DNA of 64,000 nt from Treponema sp. UBA4307 (lineage in GTDB: Bacteria > Spirochaetota > Spirochaetia > Treponematales > Treponemataceae): the NCBI GenBank assembly GCA_002394685.1, contig DGUP01000067.1, forward strand, positions 27,111 through 91,110. Direction: 5' to 3'. The notes beneath the pieces were generated by a model that was not told where the DNA came from, did not search any database, and was given only the letters and a program-made list of their open reading frames with translations. Shown piece after piece: positions 51,690-60,832 of this stretch. Each line of letters opens with the position of its first letter. Within the stretch, counting starts at the first letter, position 1. Position numbers and translations under genes: made by a program.

Positions 51690-53954
51690 TTATTTTGAAA
51701 TTTCTTCTACAACAATATCATCAATGTAGATTTTGTGACTCTGATTGATAACCTTGTTGTTTACAGCACCAACAGAAATTGTAAAGATTACTGCTGTATC
51801 GGTACTGCTTGTCATAGTGAATGTATGTTCAAAAACTTTGTATTCACCTGTAACATTAATTCTCTGTGTATCTGAATATGGAATCCAGTTATCATCTTTA
51901 GAACCGTCTCTCTGAAGGGCCCACATGATTGTTCTGTCCATATCAGATTTTGCCTTGAAACTTACATGGTATTTCTTGCCATTTTCCAGAGTAATATTGT
52001 TCTGTTTGAGCTGAATCATCCAGTCCATATCTCCGGTCTTGTCTACAGAAATCTGTGCAACCTTGTTCTTGTTTTCTTCAATAATGTCCAGTTTGCACTG
52101 AGCATTCTGATGTGCATAAAGTTCCCAGGCTGCTGTATCTGCATCAAAGTTTCCATTAATCAGATTTGAATTTTCCTTAATGAAAATATTGTCAACAAAT
52201 ACAGTATTTCCCTCACTTGCCAGCTTAAGCTTGAAAGAATAATCCTTTGTTTCAGGAATAGTGTAGATGTACTTAAAGTGCTGCTTTTTCTTTGTTAAAG
52301 AAGGCTTTTCGTTAAAAGCACCAAATTCCACACCAATCTGACAGTTCTTTACAGCATAAGCATCGAAACTAATAATGTACTGTTTGCCGGCTGCAAGGAA
52401 TAATCCGTCCTGGTAAACAATTACTCCGCTTGAATCAGTTTTTTCTTTACCAGTTGTAACAGTCAGTTCTCTACGACCATTATCATTTGAAACTTTTACA
52501 TCTGCAATTGTTGTCTTATTGATTTTCCAGTTTGCAAGACGACCTTTTCCTTCCTGGAACTGTCCATTGCGGATCAAATTGCCGTCAGGAAGAAGGTTTA
52601 ATCCAGCCTTTGACAAATCAATATCACCAGTTTTTTCAAGGCGAATATTTGAAATGTGAACTGCTGCAAGAGAATTCTGGTTTCCAAAGTTAAATTCAAT
52701 TCTTGCTGTTGGATCTGTAAATTCAAGCATTTTAAATTCATATGTAAAGTGCTGCTTTTTTGTAGTGAGATTTACGTTTTCATCACCAAAATAGCGGATC
52801 CAGCCATTGTTTGGAGCAGAAATACAAGCTACGATTGTACGATCTTTGTCAGCATAAGCATCAAAAGAATAGCGGTAAACGCTTCCCTTGTTAAGGGCAA
52901 TATTTTCCTGAACTACCTGAACTGCATGAAGAACAGGGCCATCAGAAGTAGGAATAATATCAAGTTTATTGTCTGCGCTTACATTAAGAGTACCGTCACC
53001 GCCCTGGAACTTAAGGAAGCCCCAGTTTGAACTTCCGCTTCTAACCATATTTCCTGAATTATCAGTCTTAGCTTCTACAACCCTCTGTGCAGGTTTTTCT
53101 ACATCTTCGTTGTATGACTTTTTCTGATAAACCTTAACCCAGTCAACAACCATCTGAGCTTCTGGACCAAATGTTGTTGTTTCATCAGGATATCCAGGCC
53201 AGTCACCGCCAACAGCAACGTTAAGGATAATATAGAAAGGCTGATCAAAAGGAGCAGGATAAGTTACTTCTTCAAAACCAGGACGTCTTGTAAACCAGTC
53301 ATTAACTGTCTTGTATTTTACACCGTCACAGAAGAAACGGATTTCACCAGGTTCCCATTCAACAGCGAAGTTATGGAAACTTTCAGAAAAGTCTTCTGCT
53401 GCAAGAGTGTATTTTCCCTGCTGTGAAGAATGAGGTTCTCCATAGTGGAGTGTTCCGTAAAGAGTATTTGTTTCATGGCCAAGAACTTCCATAATGTCAA
53501 TTTCACCACACTTAGGCCACTGACCGTAAAAACTTTCATCATCCGGCATCATCCAGAAAGCTGGAAGGTAGCCCTGTCCCTTTGGAACTTTCAGGCGTGC
53601 TTCAATTCTACCATAAGTAAAAGTATGCTTTCCCTGAGTGTTAATACGTCCAGAAGTATATGAATAACTTCCATCCTTATTCTTAGTCTTCAGAGGCTGA
53701 ATGATAAGGAAACCATCTTTCAAATAGGTATTCTTTGAAGAGTCATCGTATGACTGCCATTCATTGTTTACCCATCCAGGCTGATGGAATTCAAAATTCC
53801 AGTCCTTTGAATTAAGTTTTTTACCGTTAAAATCTTCTTTCCATACCAGATCTGCTTCTGTGTAATTAGGAGAAGAAACAGGCTGTGCGGAAAGACTTGT
53901 GAAAACTGATGCGGCAACTATCAAAAGCGCCAGTTTACCTTTGCTTATTTTCAT
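51690..53954 (-). CDS. Secreted GH16 endo-beta-1,3(4)-glucanase with three CBM-like domains
   Basis: 754 residues with a signal peptide ending SLSAQPV. GH16 domain at about 28-277 with the catalytic motif GEIDIMEVLG (ExDxxE, residues about 151-156) and the family features LPAFWMMPDD and NVAVGGDWPG; this form is typical of laminarinases/lichenases. Three C-terminal beta-sandwich modules (about 300-445, 460-600, 600-752) resemble CBM4/9: each contains repeated features such as YRYSFDAYADKDRTI, YIISFDAYAVKNCQI, YHVSFKAKSDMDRTI and end with V(x)I(S/D)NI. Attacks beta-1,3 or mixed glucans outside the cell. Divergent from GH5. Confidence 0.93.
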   Translation of the reverse strand: MKISKGKLALLIVAASVFTSLSAQPVSSPNYTEADLVWKEDFNGKKLNSKDWNFEFHQPGWVNNEWQSYDDSSKNTYLKDGFLIIQPLKTKNKDGSYSYTSGRINTQGKHTFTYGRIEARLKVPKGQGYLPAFWMMPDDESFYGQWPKCGEIDIMEVLGHETNTLYGTLHYGEPHSSQQGKYTLAAEDFSESFHNFAVEWEPGEIRFFCDGVKYKTVNDWFTRRPGFEEVTYPAPFDQPFYIILNVAVGGDWPGYPDETTTFGPEAQMVVDWVKVYQKKSYNEDVEKPAQRVVEAKTDNSGNMVRSGSSNWGFLKFQGGDGTLNVSADNKLDIIPTSDGPVLHAVQVVQENIALNKGSVYRYSFDAYADKDRTIVACISAPNNGWIRYFGDENVNLTTKKQHFTYEFKMLEFTDPTARIEFNFGNQNSLAAVHISNIRLEKTGDIDLSKAGLNLLPDGNLIRNGQFQEGKGRLANWKINKTTIADVKVSNDNGRRELTVTTGKEKTDSSGVIVYQDGLFLAAGKQYIISFDAYAVKNCQIGVEFGAFNEKPSLTKKKQHFKYIYTIPETKDYSFKLKLASEGNTVFVDNIFIKENSNLINGNFDADTAAWELYAHQNAQCKLDIIEENKNKVAQISVDKTGDMDWMIQLKQNNITLENGKKYHVSFKAKSDMDRTIMWALQRDGSKDDNWIPYSDTQRINVTGEYKVFEHTFTMTSSTDTAVIFTISVGAVNNKVINQSHKIYIDDIVVEEISK

Positions 53955-54212
53955 AATACCTCCACTTAGGCTGAAAAACTCATTTACCTAAATATTGAAT
54001 CCAGATATAAAAGAAAAATATCAATAAACTGCTTTAAATTACATAATAATATCTTAAATATTAAAAAAAACACAAAAAATATTAAAAATTTAACAAAACA
54101 ACTGATTTTAAAAATTCAGGGCAAAAAATTGATATTGATTATGTTTGTGCCACATTATAAAGTCATTTTAATCACTGAAAACTTCAATTTTCAGGAATGT
54201 GCCGGAGGAAGC

Positions 54213-55274
54213 ATGAAAAAATTTACAGGATTTTATAAGGGAATTAACTTAGGCGGCTGGATTTCCCAATGCAAGGAATATTCAAAAGAACACTATGATT
54301 CTTTTATTTCAAGGGATGATTTTTTTAAGATTAAAGAACTTGGATTCGATCATGTACGTCTTCCCCTTGATTATAATGTTATTATGAAAGATGACGGTTC
54401 TTTTATTGAAAGTGGATTTTCATATCTGGACAAGGGAATCAGCTGGGCTAAAGAATCAGGATTGAAAGTAGTTCTTGATCTGCATAAAACTCTTGGCTAT
54501 ATGTTTGATACAAATGCAGTTCCTAATCCAGATGATTTTTTTATCAATTCAAAACTTCAGGATGTATTTGTAAAAATCTGGGATAAACTTTCTGAACGCT
54601 ACAAAGACTGCACTGATATGGTTGCCTTTGAACTCTTAAATGAAATTGTAAATCCTCACTATGAAGAAAAATGGAATGAAATTGCCAGCCGCGCGTTTGC
54701 CGTAATCAGAAAAAATGCTCCTGATTCCTGGATTCTGGTAGGTGGGGTAAATTACAACAGTGTTTCTGCAGTTCCTGGAATCAAAGTTCCTTTTGATGAA
54801 AAAACCGTACTTAATTTTCACTGCTATGAACCATTAGTATTTACTCATCAGAAAGCTCACTGGATTAAAGAAATGCCTTCTGATTTTGATGTAAATTACC
54901 CGGGCCCTGATATTAATTATTTAAGGGAAAAAAGTTCATCTATTCCTCAGGCAAGGTACGGAGCAATTTTTGATCCTGCAATGGATAATCTTCAGCTGGA
55001 TGAAAATTTCTTTATTAATCTTTTTAAGCCTGCAATTGATACTGCTGAAAAACTAAATATTCCTCTTTATTGTGGAGAATATGGCGTAATTGATAAAGCA
55101 CCTGCTCCTGATACAGCTGTATGGTTTTCTCACATTCACAAAGCAATGAATAAGTATCAGATTAGCAGTGCAATCTGGAGTTATAAGGAAATGGATTTTG
55201 GCCTGATTGGTTCACATTATGATTCAGTAAGAAGTCAAATTTGTTCCGGTCTTGAAGCTTCGGATGGAAATTAA
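54213..55274 (+). CDS. GH5 glycoside hydrolase (beta-glucanase/glucosidase), cytoplasmic
   Basis: 353 residues from ATG 54213 with GGAGG 4 nt upstream; the longer frame lacks a ribosome site. GH5 barrel motifs: GINLGGW, FDHVRLPLDYNV, DLHKTLG, FELLNEIVNPH (acid/base Glu), FHCYEPLVFTHQ and LYCGEYGVI (nucleophile Glu). No signal peptide, so it probably trims imported beta-oligosaccharides. A hairpin CTGAAAA/TTTTCAG precedes the ribosome site. It faces the secreted GH16 gene across about 258 bp, which must hold two promoters. Confidence 0.92.
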   Translation: MKKFTGFYKGINLGGWISQCKEYSKEHYDSFISRDDFFKIKELGFDHVRLPLDYNVIMKDDGSFIESGFSYLDKGISWAKESGLKVVLDLHKTLGYMFDTNAVPNPDDFFINSKLQDVFVKIWDKLSERYKDCTDMVAFELLNEIVNPHYEEKWNEIASRAFAVIRKNAPDSWILVGGVNYNSVSAVPGIKVPFDEKTVLNFHCYEPLVFTHQKAHWIKEMPSDFDVNYPGPDINYLREKSSSIPQARYGAIFDPAMDNLQLDENFFINLFKPAIDTAEKLNIPLYCGEYGVIDKAPAPDTAVWFSHIHKAMNKYQISSAIWSYKEMDFGLIGSHYDSVRSQICSGLEASDGN

Positions 55275-55779
55275 AGATATTCAAAACGGAGATTTGCTTT
55301 TTATGAGGGACAAATCTCCGTTGTCACAAGCAATCATTAAATCAACTTCTCAATACAGTCATGTAGGAATTTTTTTTAACAGTTGTATTTATCATGCAAC
55401 AAAAAAAAGGGGAGTGACTAAACAGGATTTATCTGCCTACCTTAAGGAAGAAGAAAGGGAAGTTTTTGTATACCGCTATCCTCAAATAGAAGAAAAAAAA
55501 GTTCTTGAAGAAGCAGAAAAACATCTTGGAAAACCATACAACCACAGCTTCTATCCTGGAGAAGATGCTTTTTACTGTTCCCAATATATTGCAAAAATCC
55601 TCCCTTTATTTTCTACAATTCCAATGAAATTCGGAGACGAAAATAATGAAGTTTCTGATTTCTGGAAAGAGTATTATAAAAAATTAGGAGTTCCTGTTCC
55701 CTTAAATCTGGAAGGAACTAATCCAAATCAGTTATCTCAGTGTGAAAAATTAATATTTGTTGATCAACTGTTTTATTGA
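55264..55779 (+). CDS. YiiX/YebB-like permuted NlpC/P60 cysteine hydrolase
   Basis: 171 residues from ATG 55264, overlapping the GH5 end by 11 bp (coupled). The permuted papain-like fold is seen: IQNGDLLFMRD at the N-terminus, the His in QYSHVGIFF and the Cys in DAFYCSQYIAKI later in the chain; PFxHSFYPG between. Members hydrolyse peptide or lipid amide/ester bonds; here without signal peptide. Role beside a glucanase is unclear. Confidence 0.82.
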   Translation: MEIKDIQNGDLLFMRDKSPLSQAIIKSTSQYSHVGIFFNSCIYHATKKRGVTKQDLSAYLKEEEREVFVYRYPQIEEKKVLEEAEKHLGKPYNHSFYPGEDAFYCSQYIAKILPLFSTIPMKFGDENNEVSDFWKEYYKKLGVPVPLNLEGTNPNQLSQCEKLIFVDQLFY

Positions 55780-55787
55780 TTAATCAT

Positions 55788-55901
55788 ATGGAATGGGATG
55801 AAGAAAACAAAATCAATGATAAACTGTCTTGGAAATATGATAGAATAAAAACTCGACTATTTATAAAAAAAGATTTATTATCATATAAAATTAGTAGTTA
55901 A
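55788..55901 (+). CDS. Short ORF, possible remnant with BrnT-like start
   Basis: A 37-residue frame starting MEWDEENKIND, which looks like the start of BrnT toxins (xFEWDEEKNxIN). The rest does not continue the BrnT pattern and there is no good ribosome site, so it is either a degraded toxin gene end or chance. Confidence 0.22.
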   Translation: MEWDEENKINDKLSWKYDRIKTRLFIKKDLLSYKISS

Positions 55902-55925
55902 AAATATTTATCCAGGAGGGAAGAA

Positions 55926-56321
55926 ATGAAAAACTTATATCAAATTCTTCTAATTTCCATAATTGGTAGAGCAGACGGAAACACATCAATTTATGTCTCT
56001 GACAAATCTTTAATTTTAATGGTACTGGAAATTTTGCTCATTGTCTTTATTAAATTTTTAATCATTTTTTCTGTTTATAAATTTGTTCAAAACATTAAGC
56101 ATAAGGATATAAAAAAATCTGTTCTTTTCGGCAGCGTAGTAATGCTGGCACTTATTGTTTTTATTTCAGGTTTATTTGAAGTTTTTTCTGATCTGAAAAA
56201 TATTAAAATGATAAATCAGGATGAAAAATTTAATGCAGAAAAGGGCAGTGTAGAAATTTTTTATGATAACAATGAATCTTTATCTGAAGAGATTTTAAGT
56301 ACGACAGTTCTGGTGGATTAG
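55926..56321 (+). CDS. Small hypothetical membrane protein
   Basis: 131 residues with a strong Shine-Dalgarno AGGAGG. Hydrophobic segments at about 28-52 and 66-86, and a polar C-terminal tail of about 45 residues. No known domain. It lies 3 bp before the PHP gene, so they are cotranscribed. Confidence 0.65.
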   Translation: MKNLYQILLISIIGRADGNTSIYVSDKSLILMVLEILLIVFIKFLIIFSVYKFVQNIKHKDIKKSVLFGSVVMLALIVFISGLFEVFSDLKNIKMINQDEKFNAEKGSVEIFYDNNESLSEEILSTTVLVD

Positions 56322-56324
56322 AGA

Positions 56325-57041
56325 ATGAAAACTTATAAATACGAAACTCATCTTCACACAAGTGAAGCAAGTGCTTGCGGTTCTTCAAAAGCTGCTGATT
56401 ATATCTCCGTTTATAAAAGGATTGGTTATGATGGAGTTTTTGTAACAGATCACTTTTTTGGAGGAAATACCTGTGTTTCCTTTGAACTTGACTGGTCTGC
56501 AAGGATTCAACAGTACTGCTCAGGTTATGAAGCTGCCCTGGAAGAAGCACAAAAACAGAATGAGATTGACGGCGGAAATTTCAAAGTCTTTTTCGGTATA
56601 GAGCAAACTTTTGACGGTGACGATTATCTCATTTACGGATTAAATAAAGAATGGCTTCTGGCACATCCTGAAATTGAAAGTATGAATCATGGACAATTAT
56701 TTGAAGCCGTTTCCCAGGCCGGAGGTTTAATGATTCAGGCCCATCCTTTCAGATTAAGAGGCTACATACAGGCAATTCATCTTCATCCACGAGAAGTTCA
56801 TGGAATAGAAGTATACAACGGAGGAAATACTCCCGACCAGAATGAACTGGCACTTGCCTATGCAAAGGCCTATGATTTTCCTATGACCAGCGGTTCTGAC
56901 ATCCACAATATTACTTTTGCTCTGGAAAATAAGATTGAAGGCAAAATGAATCTGGGGGGCATGGAATTTGATGAACCCCTTAACAAGATTGAAGATTATA
57001 TAAGATTAATTAAAGAAAAAAAAGGCCGGATCTTAAGGTAA
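56325..57041 (+). CDS. PHP-domain metal-dependent phosphoesterase
   Basis: 238 residues with PHP motifs: YETHLHTSEASACG (motif I HxH), FVTDHFFGG (motif II), EQTFDGDDYLIYG, IQAHPFRLRGY (motif III) and TSGSDIHN (motif IV). These bind a trinuclear metal site and cleave phosphoesters such as nucleotides or sugar phosphates. Specific substrate is unknown. Follows the small membrane protein; nothing convincing lies in the 252 bp up to rtcB except the uncertain ORF at 57049. Confidence 0.88.
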   Translation: MKTYKYETHLHTSEASACGSSKAADYISVYKRIGYDGVFVTDHFFGGNTCVSFELDWSARIQQYCSGYEAALEEAQKQNEIDGGNFKVFFGIEQTFDGDDYLIYGLNKEWLLAHPEIESMNHGQLFEAVSQAGGLMIQAHPFRLRGYIQAIHLHPREVHGIEVYNGGNTPDQNELALAYAKAYDFPMTSGSDIHNITFALENKIEGKMNLGGMEFDEPLNKIEDYIRLIKEKKGRILR

Positions 57042-57048
57042 ATCTTAC

Positions 57049-57282
57049 TTAATTACAGATGCTTTGAAAGATGAAGTCAAATATTATAAAATGATAAAAA
57101 AATATAAATTTCAGATTATTTTCTAATATCTCTGGCTTAAACATAAATTGGCAAAATATATTACTAACTATAATGTATATTCTGTCTACTAAAATACTAA
57201 TTTTATTTAAACTATAGATCTTTCCCCTTTCAAGGTTGGCATCCAGCTTTTTACGGCTGCATTTTTTTGAAATTGCAGCCAT
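57049..57282 (-). CDS. Uncertain 77-residue ORF after rtcB
   Basis: Starts 12 bp after the rtcB stop with AGGAG at a good distance, MAAISKKCSRKKLDANL..., but later residues are AT-biased and membrane-like without pattern. Its first codons overlap an inverted repeat. It may be a small partner of rtcB or noise. Confidence 0.28.
   Translation of the reverse strand: MAAISKKCSRKKLDANLERGKIYSLNKISILVDRIYIIVSNIFCQFMFKPEILENNLKFIFFYHFIIFDFIFQSICN
57255..57280 (-). terminator. Weak hairpin after rtcB
   Basis: GGCTGCA pairs with TGCAGCC around a 12-nt A/T loop, followed on the minus strand by GTAAAAAG, without a real T-run. Possibly a terminator, not strong. Confidence 0.35.
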
Positions 57283-57293
57283 AATACAGTCTC

Positions 57294-58514
57294 CTATTCC
57301 GCAGCCTTGAAGTTATAAATCGGCTTGATAACATTTACGATATCTGCAGTAGGTCCGATGTTTGCAACAATATCATCCATTGTTTTATAAGCCATAGGAG
57401 CTTCATCCAGAGTTTCCTTTGAAACAGTAGTTGAATAAATTCCTGACATTTCGGCTTTGAATTCTTCCATACTCAAAGTTTTCTTAGCTTTCATTCGACT
57501 CATAACACGACCTGCACCATGAGGAGCTGAACAGTTCCAGTCGTCATTTCCTTTACCAATACATACTAAAGAGCCATCACGCATGTTGATTGGAATCAGA
57601 AGTTTTTCTCCTTTCTGACTGCTAACAGCACCTTTACGGAGAATCATATTCTCTGTATCAATGTAGTTATGAATTGTTGTAAATTGATCAATGATTTCTT
57701 CTTTTTTAAGATGAAGCCCGATAGAAATAACATCAATCATTGCCTTTCGATTCAACTGAGCAAAATGCTGCATGATTCTCATGTCATTGATATAGTCATC
57801 AAATAAGTAGCCTGATACATAAGCAAGATCTTTTGGAATCGAGGTTCTAATCTGAGTATTCAATTCCTGACGCTTTTCTTCAATCTCGTTTTGACGGCCG
57901 GCGGCTTTTAATTCTGCAATCATCGCATCAATATCAGCTTTTGTTTTACCATTCAACTGTCTCCAGGCCATTTCCTGGTAGTATTCAGCAATTTCAAGAC
58001 CTGCATGACGACTGCCTGAGTGAACTACAATGTAAAGGTTTCCTTCTTCATCACGATCAGCTTCAATAAAGTGATTGCCGCCTCCAAGAGTACCAAGGCT
58101 AAGTCTGGCCCTGTTCTTAGAATACTGGCCCTTAATGTTGTCCCATTCTACTTCATCAACATATTTATGAGTGAATTTTCTGACATCATATCCACATGGA
58201 ATATTTTTTCGAATGATTTTATCAAGGATTGCAGGATCAAAATTTTTGGAGGCTTCACTATCCTTGTGAATCATTAGCGTTTCCATACCACAACCAATAT
58301 CAACACCTACAAGGTTAGGAACAATCTTGTCTTTGATTGTCATGGTAGTTCCGATAGTACAGCCTGCTCCGGCGTGAACATCCGGCATAAGGCGAATCTT
58401 ACTGCCTTCTGTAAATTCCTGATCACACAAAACCTGAATCTGCTGGAGTGACTTTTCATCAACTACATCAGTGAATACTTTCGCTGTGTTGTACTTTCCA
58501 TTTACTTCTAACAT
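57294..58514 (-). CDS. rtcB: RNA ligase RtcB
   Basis: Joins RNA 2',3'-cyclic phosphate or 3'-phosphate ends to 5'-OH ends, using GTP and Mn2+; repairs tRNAs and rRNAs cut by ribonucleases. The 406 residues show PDVHAGAGCTIGTTM, VGVDIGCGM with the metal-binding Cys, LGTLGGGNHFIEAD, VVHSGSRHAG and NCSAPHGAGRVMSR with the guanylylated His. It is shorter than E. coli RtcB (408, similar). Archease is not adjacent. It is downstream of two WYL regulators and has its own promoter element at 58543-58589, matching that of the ncRNA operon. Confidence 0.96.
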   Translation of the reverse strand: MLEVNGKYNTAKVFTDVVDEKSLQQIQVLCDQEFTEGSKIRLMPDVHAGAGCTIGTTMTIKDKIVPNLVGVDIGCGMETLMIHKDSEASKNFDPAILDKIIRKNIPCGYDVRKFTHKYVDEVEWDNIKGQYSKNRARLSLGTLGGGNHFIEADRDEEGNLYIVVHSGSRHAGLEIAEYYQEMAWRQLNGKTKADIDAMIAELKAAGRQNEIEEKRQELNTQIRTSIPKDLAYVSGYLFDDYINDMRIMQHFAQLNRKAMIDVISIGLHLKKEEIIDQFTTIHNYIDTENMILRKGAVSSQKGEKLLIPINMRDGSLVCIGKGNDDWNCSAPHGAGRVMSRMKAKKTLSMEEFKAEMSGIYSTTVSKETLDEAPMAYKTMDDIVANIGPTADIVNVIKPIYNFKAAE

Positions 58515-58542
58515 ATCTTTTCTCCTCGTAAGTTATGGTTTT

Positions 58543-58589
58543 ATGATATGCCAGACAATGACTTATTTCGTGGAAAATTTATTGCGAAA
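58543..58589 (-). promoter_or_regulatory. rtcB promoter with activator-like motif
   Basis: Minus-strand TTTCGCAA-N4-TTTTCCACGAAA (58566-58589), then exactly 17 nt, then TATCAT (58543-58548) as -10. There is no TTGACA -35. The same motif with the same spacing precedes the ncRNA operon. It overlaps the end of the upstream WYL gene. I infer that a WYL protein binds here. Confidence 0.68.
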
Positions 58590-59520
58590 TTAATCTCTGC
58601 TGTATTCCAAGTCTTTTTTTTATTTCACCAACGATATAAACTGGTTCCAGTACTTTAATTACTGGTCCAAACTGGAGAAGTCTAATAACCATTTCTGTTT
58701 CATCATCCCGACTGAATTCCAGTTCCATACGGTATTTATTATCACCAATTTTTGTTGTCTTCTTCTTCAGATTTGCAAAATGTAAACTGACTCTTTCCAG
58801 TGCATTTCTTTCATCAGTAAGTTCAAGAACGATTGTGTCTCGCTCTTCATCCCAAGCATCTGAATATGCTTGCTTCTGTGGAATTTCTGCATATTTGAGA
58901 GCAACAATTCTTCCAAGGTTTATAGTGTTTGTCTGTGTGTGTCCGGCAAGCATGACACGGAATTTATCATCTTTTTCGGAGTATTCAATTTTTTCAGGAA
59001 AACCTGTTACTTTGAATTCTTTTCCGTGTCGATTTCTAAGCGTGAAATCCAAAGGCAGATTATTTTGTTTTGCATTGAGAATCATTCGGAAACGTTTTTT
59101 GTAACTCTTATCTTCAAAGTCATCGCCGTCATCATACTTATCAAAAACCTCATAATCACCTGGCTGCCACAGAGGCTCTACATCAGTAAGCTGTTTTTCA
59201 AAGTAATCAAAATCTAAATCAAAAAGGCGAATTCTCTTGTCATACAGAAGAGCTTTAAGATATTGCAGCTGAAGATTAGTTAGAGGCATTTCGGGAGTAT
59301 GCTTTACAACAGGCGAAAGCAGATTTTTTTCACGATTGAATTTCAGAAACTGCCATCTTTCTTTTTCGATTGCATCAGTAATTGGTACAACACTTTCTGA
59401 ATAAGCATTTTCCATTATGCAGGCATAAAGTCCATCTGCAGTAAGCTGTTCATTTAATGCTTTTTCGAGAATTTTGGCCATTGTATTGTAATAAGTTCCG
59501 TATACTTCACTAAAAAGCAT
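58579..59520 (-). CDS. WYL-domain transcriptional regulator (second)
   Basis: 313 residues. The WYL ligand-binding domain at about 165-245 is diverged (NLPLDFTLRNRHGKEFKVTGFPEKIEYSEKDDKFRVMLAG... INLGRIVAL), followed by a C-terminal WCX-like part (VSLHFANLKKKTTKIGDNKYRMELEFSRDDETEMVIRLLQFG). A clear N-terminal helix-turn-helix is not obvious. It overlaps the first WYL gene by 11 bp, so the pair is cotranslated and may act as a heteromer. Between it and rtcB lies the rtcB promoter. Confidence 0.82.
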   Translation of the reverse strand: MLFSEVYGTYYNTMAKILEKALNEQLTADGLYACIMENAYSESVVPITDAIEKERWQFLKFNREKNLLSPVVKHTPEMPLTNLQLQYLKALLYDKRIRLFDLDFDYFEKQLTDVEPLWQPGDYEVFDKYDDGDDFEDKSYKKRFRMILNAKQNNLPLDFTLRNRHGKEFKVTGFPEKIEYSEKDDKFRVMLAGHTQTNTINLGRIVALKYAEIPQKQAYSDAWDEERDTIVLELTDERNALERVSLHFANLKKKTTKIGDNKYRMELEFSRDDETEMVIRLLQFGPVIKVLEPVYIVGEIKKRLGIQQRLISQ

Positions 59521-60763
59521 ATAAGTTCCTCATTTCATAAACATCATTCCAGAAATGCTCCTCTAAAGCTTTGTCTGAAATATGAAGTTCTGTAATACGC
59601 ATAATAAATGTACGAATCCATGGCAGCATTTCATGTGCATCCCATACTTCTGCATAATATCTGGCCTCTGTAGGAGATAGTCGTTCAACTTCTCCACATC
59701 TCTTTTCCCGAATCAGCCGATGGTAAATATGTTCTTCATCTTCCCTGAACTTAACTGTGAATTCGACCGTTTCCAGTGTTTCAAAATTTCCAAAACTGGA
59801 ACCCCAGAGATGTTTCTCAGCTTCTTTGAATTCTTTTTTTACAGTGTCATAGTCATAACAAGGATCTGTAATATTTACTTCAATAATATTATCAAGGCGG
59901 AAGGATTTTAATTTTTTATGTTTCAACACGTGGGTAACAACATACTGACGTCCTGTCTGACTTGATGACAATATTTTCAATGGAATCGCTTTTACTCGTG
60001 TTCCTATGGAATTTTTCTTTGTGCTTTTGCGTTCATTATAGGTAAGAATGTTAACCCAGCATTTGCGTCTCATAGCCTCGAACAAAGTAACCATAATTTC
60101 AGAATCCATGGACTGAGTTATATAGTGATGTTTAAATGAAAAACAGTTATCATGCTCATCCATTTTATCCAGCAAAGTTGAGCCAAGGATTCCTGCAGGA
60201 AGAATTTCAGATGCAAAGTCCAAAGTATCCTGAAGTTCTTTCTGTGAATGGCTCATCAAATCAATATTTTTTTTGAGGGAATAAGCAGATTTATTTCCTT
60301 CTTTGGAAATTTCAATAAAGCCCTGTTTTTCGTATTCAGCAAGTTTTTTGCGGATTGTTGATTCATCAAATTCCAGGGGCTTATTAAAATGGGACAGATA
60401 TTCTTCATCAATGATGGATATAATCTCAGAAAGAAGAAGCTTGTCCCTCCCCTTCATCAAATCCATTAAAATAAAGTGGAGTGTTATGTCTTTATCAGTA
60501 AAACTGGCAGATTTCCAGGCACGGTAAAGAGGATTAAATCCCACATTACGAACATCAATACTTAATGCTGTTGTTTTGCCGTCTGGTCCATGGCTTTCTT
60601 CAACGTAATCTCCCAACCAGCTTTGAATACGACGTTTCTCGTCATCGTATGAACGGTCAGATTTTCTGCCTACTTTTCCACGAGAATTGTAACCATAAAC
60701 AAAAAATTCTTTGAGATAATTGCGGATTTTTGAAAAATTTTTAATTAATTCTTTATAAGCCAT
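59510..60763 (-). CDS. WYL-domain transcriptional regulator (first)
   Basis: 417 residues. N-terminal winged-helix-like region at about 90-170 (LLLSEIISIIDEEY, DESTIRKKLAEYEKQGFIEISKEG). WYL domain at about 235-305: WVNILTYNERKSTKKNSIGTRVKAIPLKILSSSQTGRQYVVTHV, ending KSFRLDNIIEVN. C-terminal WCX extension at about 320-410. WYL proteins sense nucleic acid ends or nucleotides and control DNA-damage and defence genes; a link to RNA damage is inferred from rtcB and DUF2828. It has its own promoter. Confidence 0.87.
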   Translation of the reverse strand: MAYKELIKNFSKIRNYLKEFFVYGYNSRGKVGRKSDRSYDDEKRRIQSWLGDYVEESHGPDGKTTALSIDVRNVGFNPLYRAWKSASFTDKDITLHFILMDLMKGRDKLLLSEIISIIDEEYLSHFNKPLEFDESTIRKKLAEYEKQGFIEISKEGNKSAYSLKKNIDLMSHSQKELQDTLDFASEILPAGILGSTLLDKMDEHDNCFSFKHHYITQSMDSEIMVTLFEAMRRKCWVNILTYNERKSTKKNSIGTRVKAIPLKILSSSQTGRQYVVTHVLKHKKLKSFRLDNIIEVNITDPCYDYDTVKKEFKEAEKHLWGSSFGNFETLETVEFTVKFREDEEHIYHRLIREKRCGEVERLSPTEARYYAEVWDAHEMLPWIRTFIMRITELHISDKALEEHFWNDVYEMRNLYAF

Positions 60764-60786
60764 TTTTTGCCCTTGCTTATGAGTAA

Positions 60787-60815
60787 ATTATAGCACGCGG
60801 GATAAACTTGATGAA
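60787..60815 (-). promoter_or_regulatory. Promoter of the WYL pair
   Basis: Minus-strand TATAAT (60787-60792) with a weak -35 TTCATC 17 bp upstream (60810-60815). It lacks the motif found before rtcB and the ncRNAs, so the regulators look separately and constitutively expressed. Confidence 0.5.
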
Positions 60816-60832
60816 AGAACTTTTACTATAAC

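Noticed and set aside
55788..55901. BrnT-type toxin gene
   Set aside because: Only the first 11 residues resemble BrnT, there is no BrnA antitoxin nearby and no ribosome site; kept only as a low-confidence short ORF.
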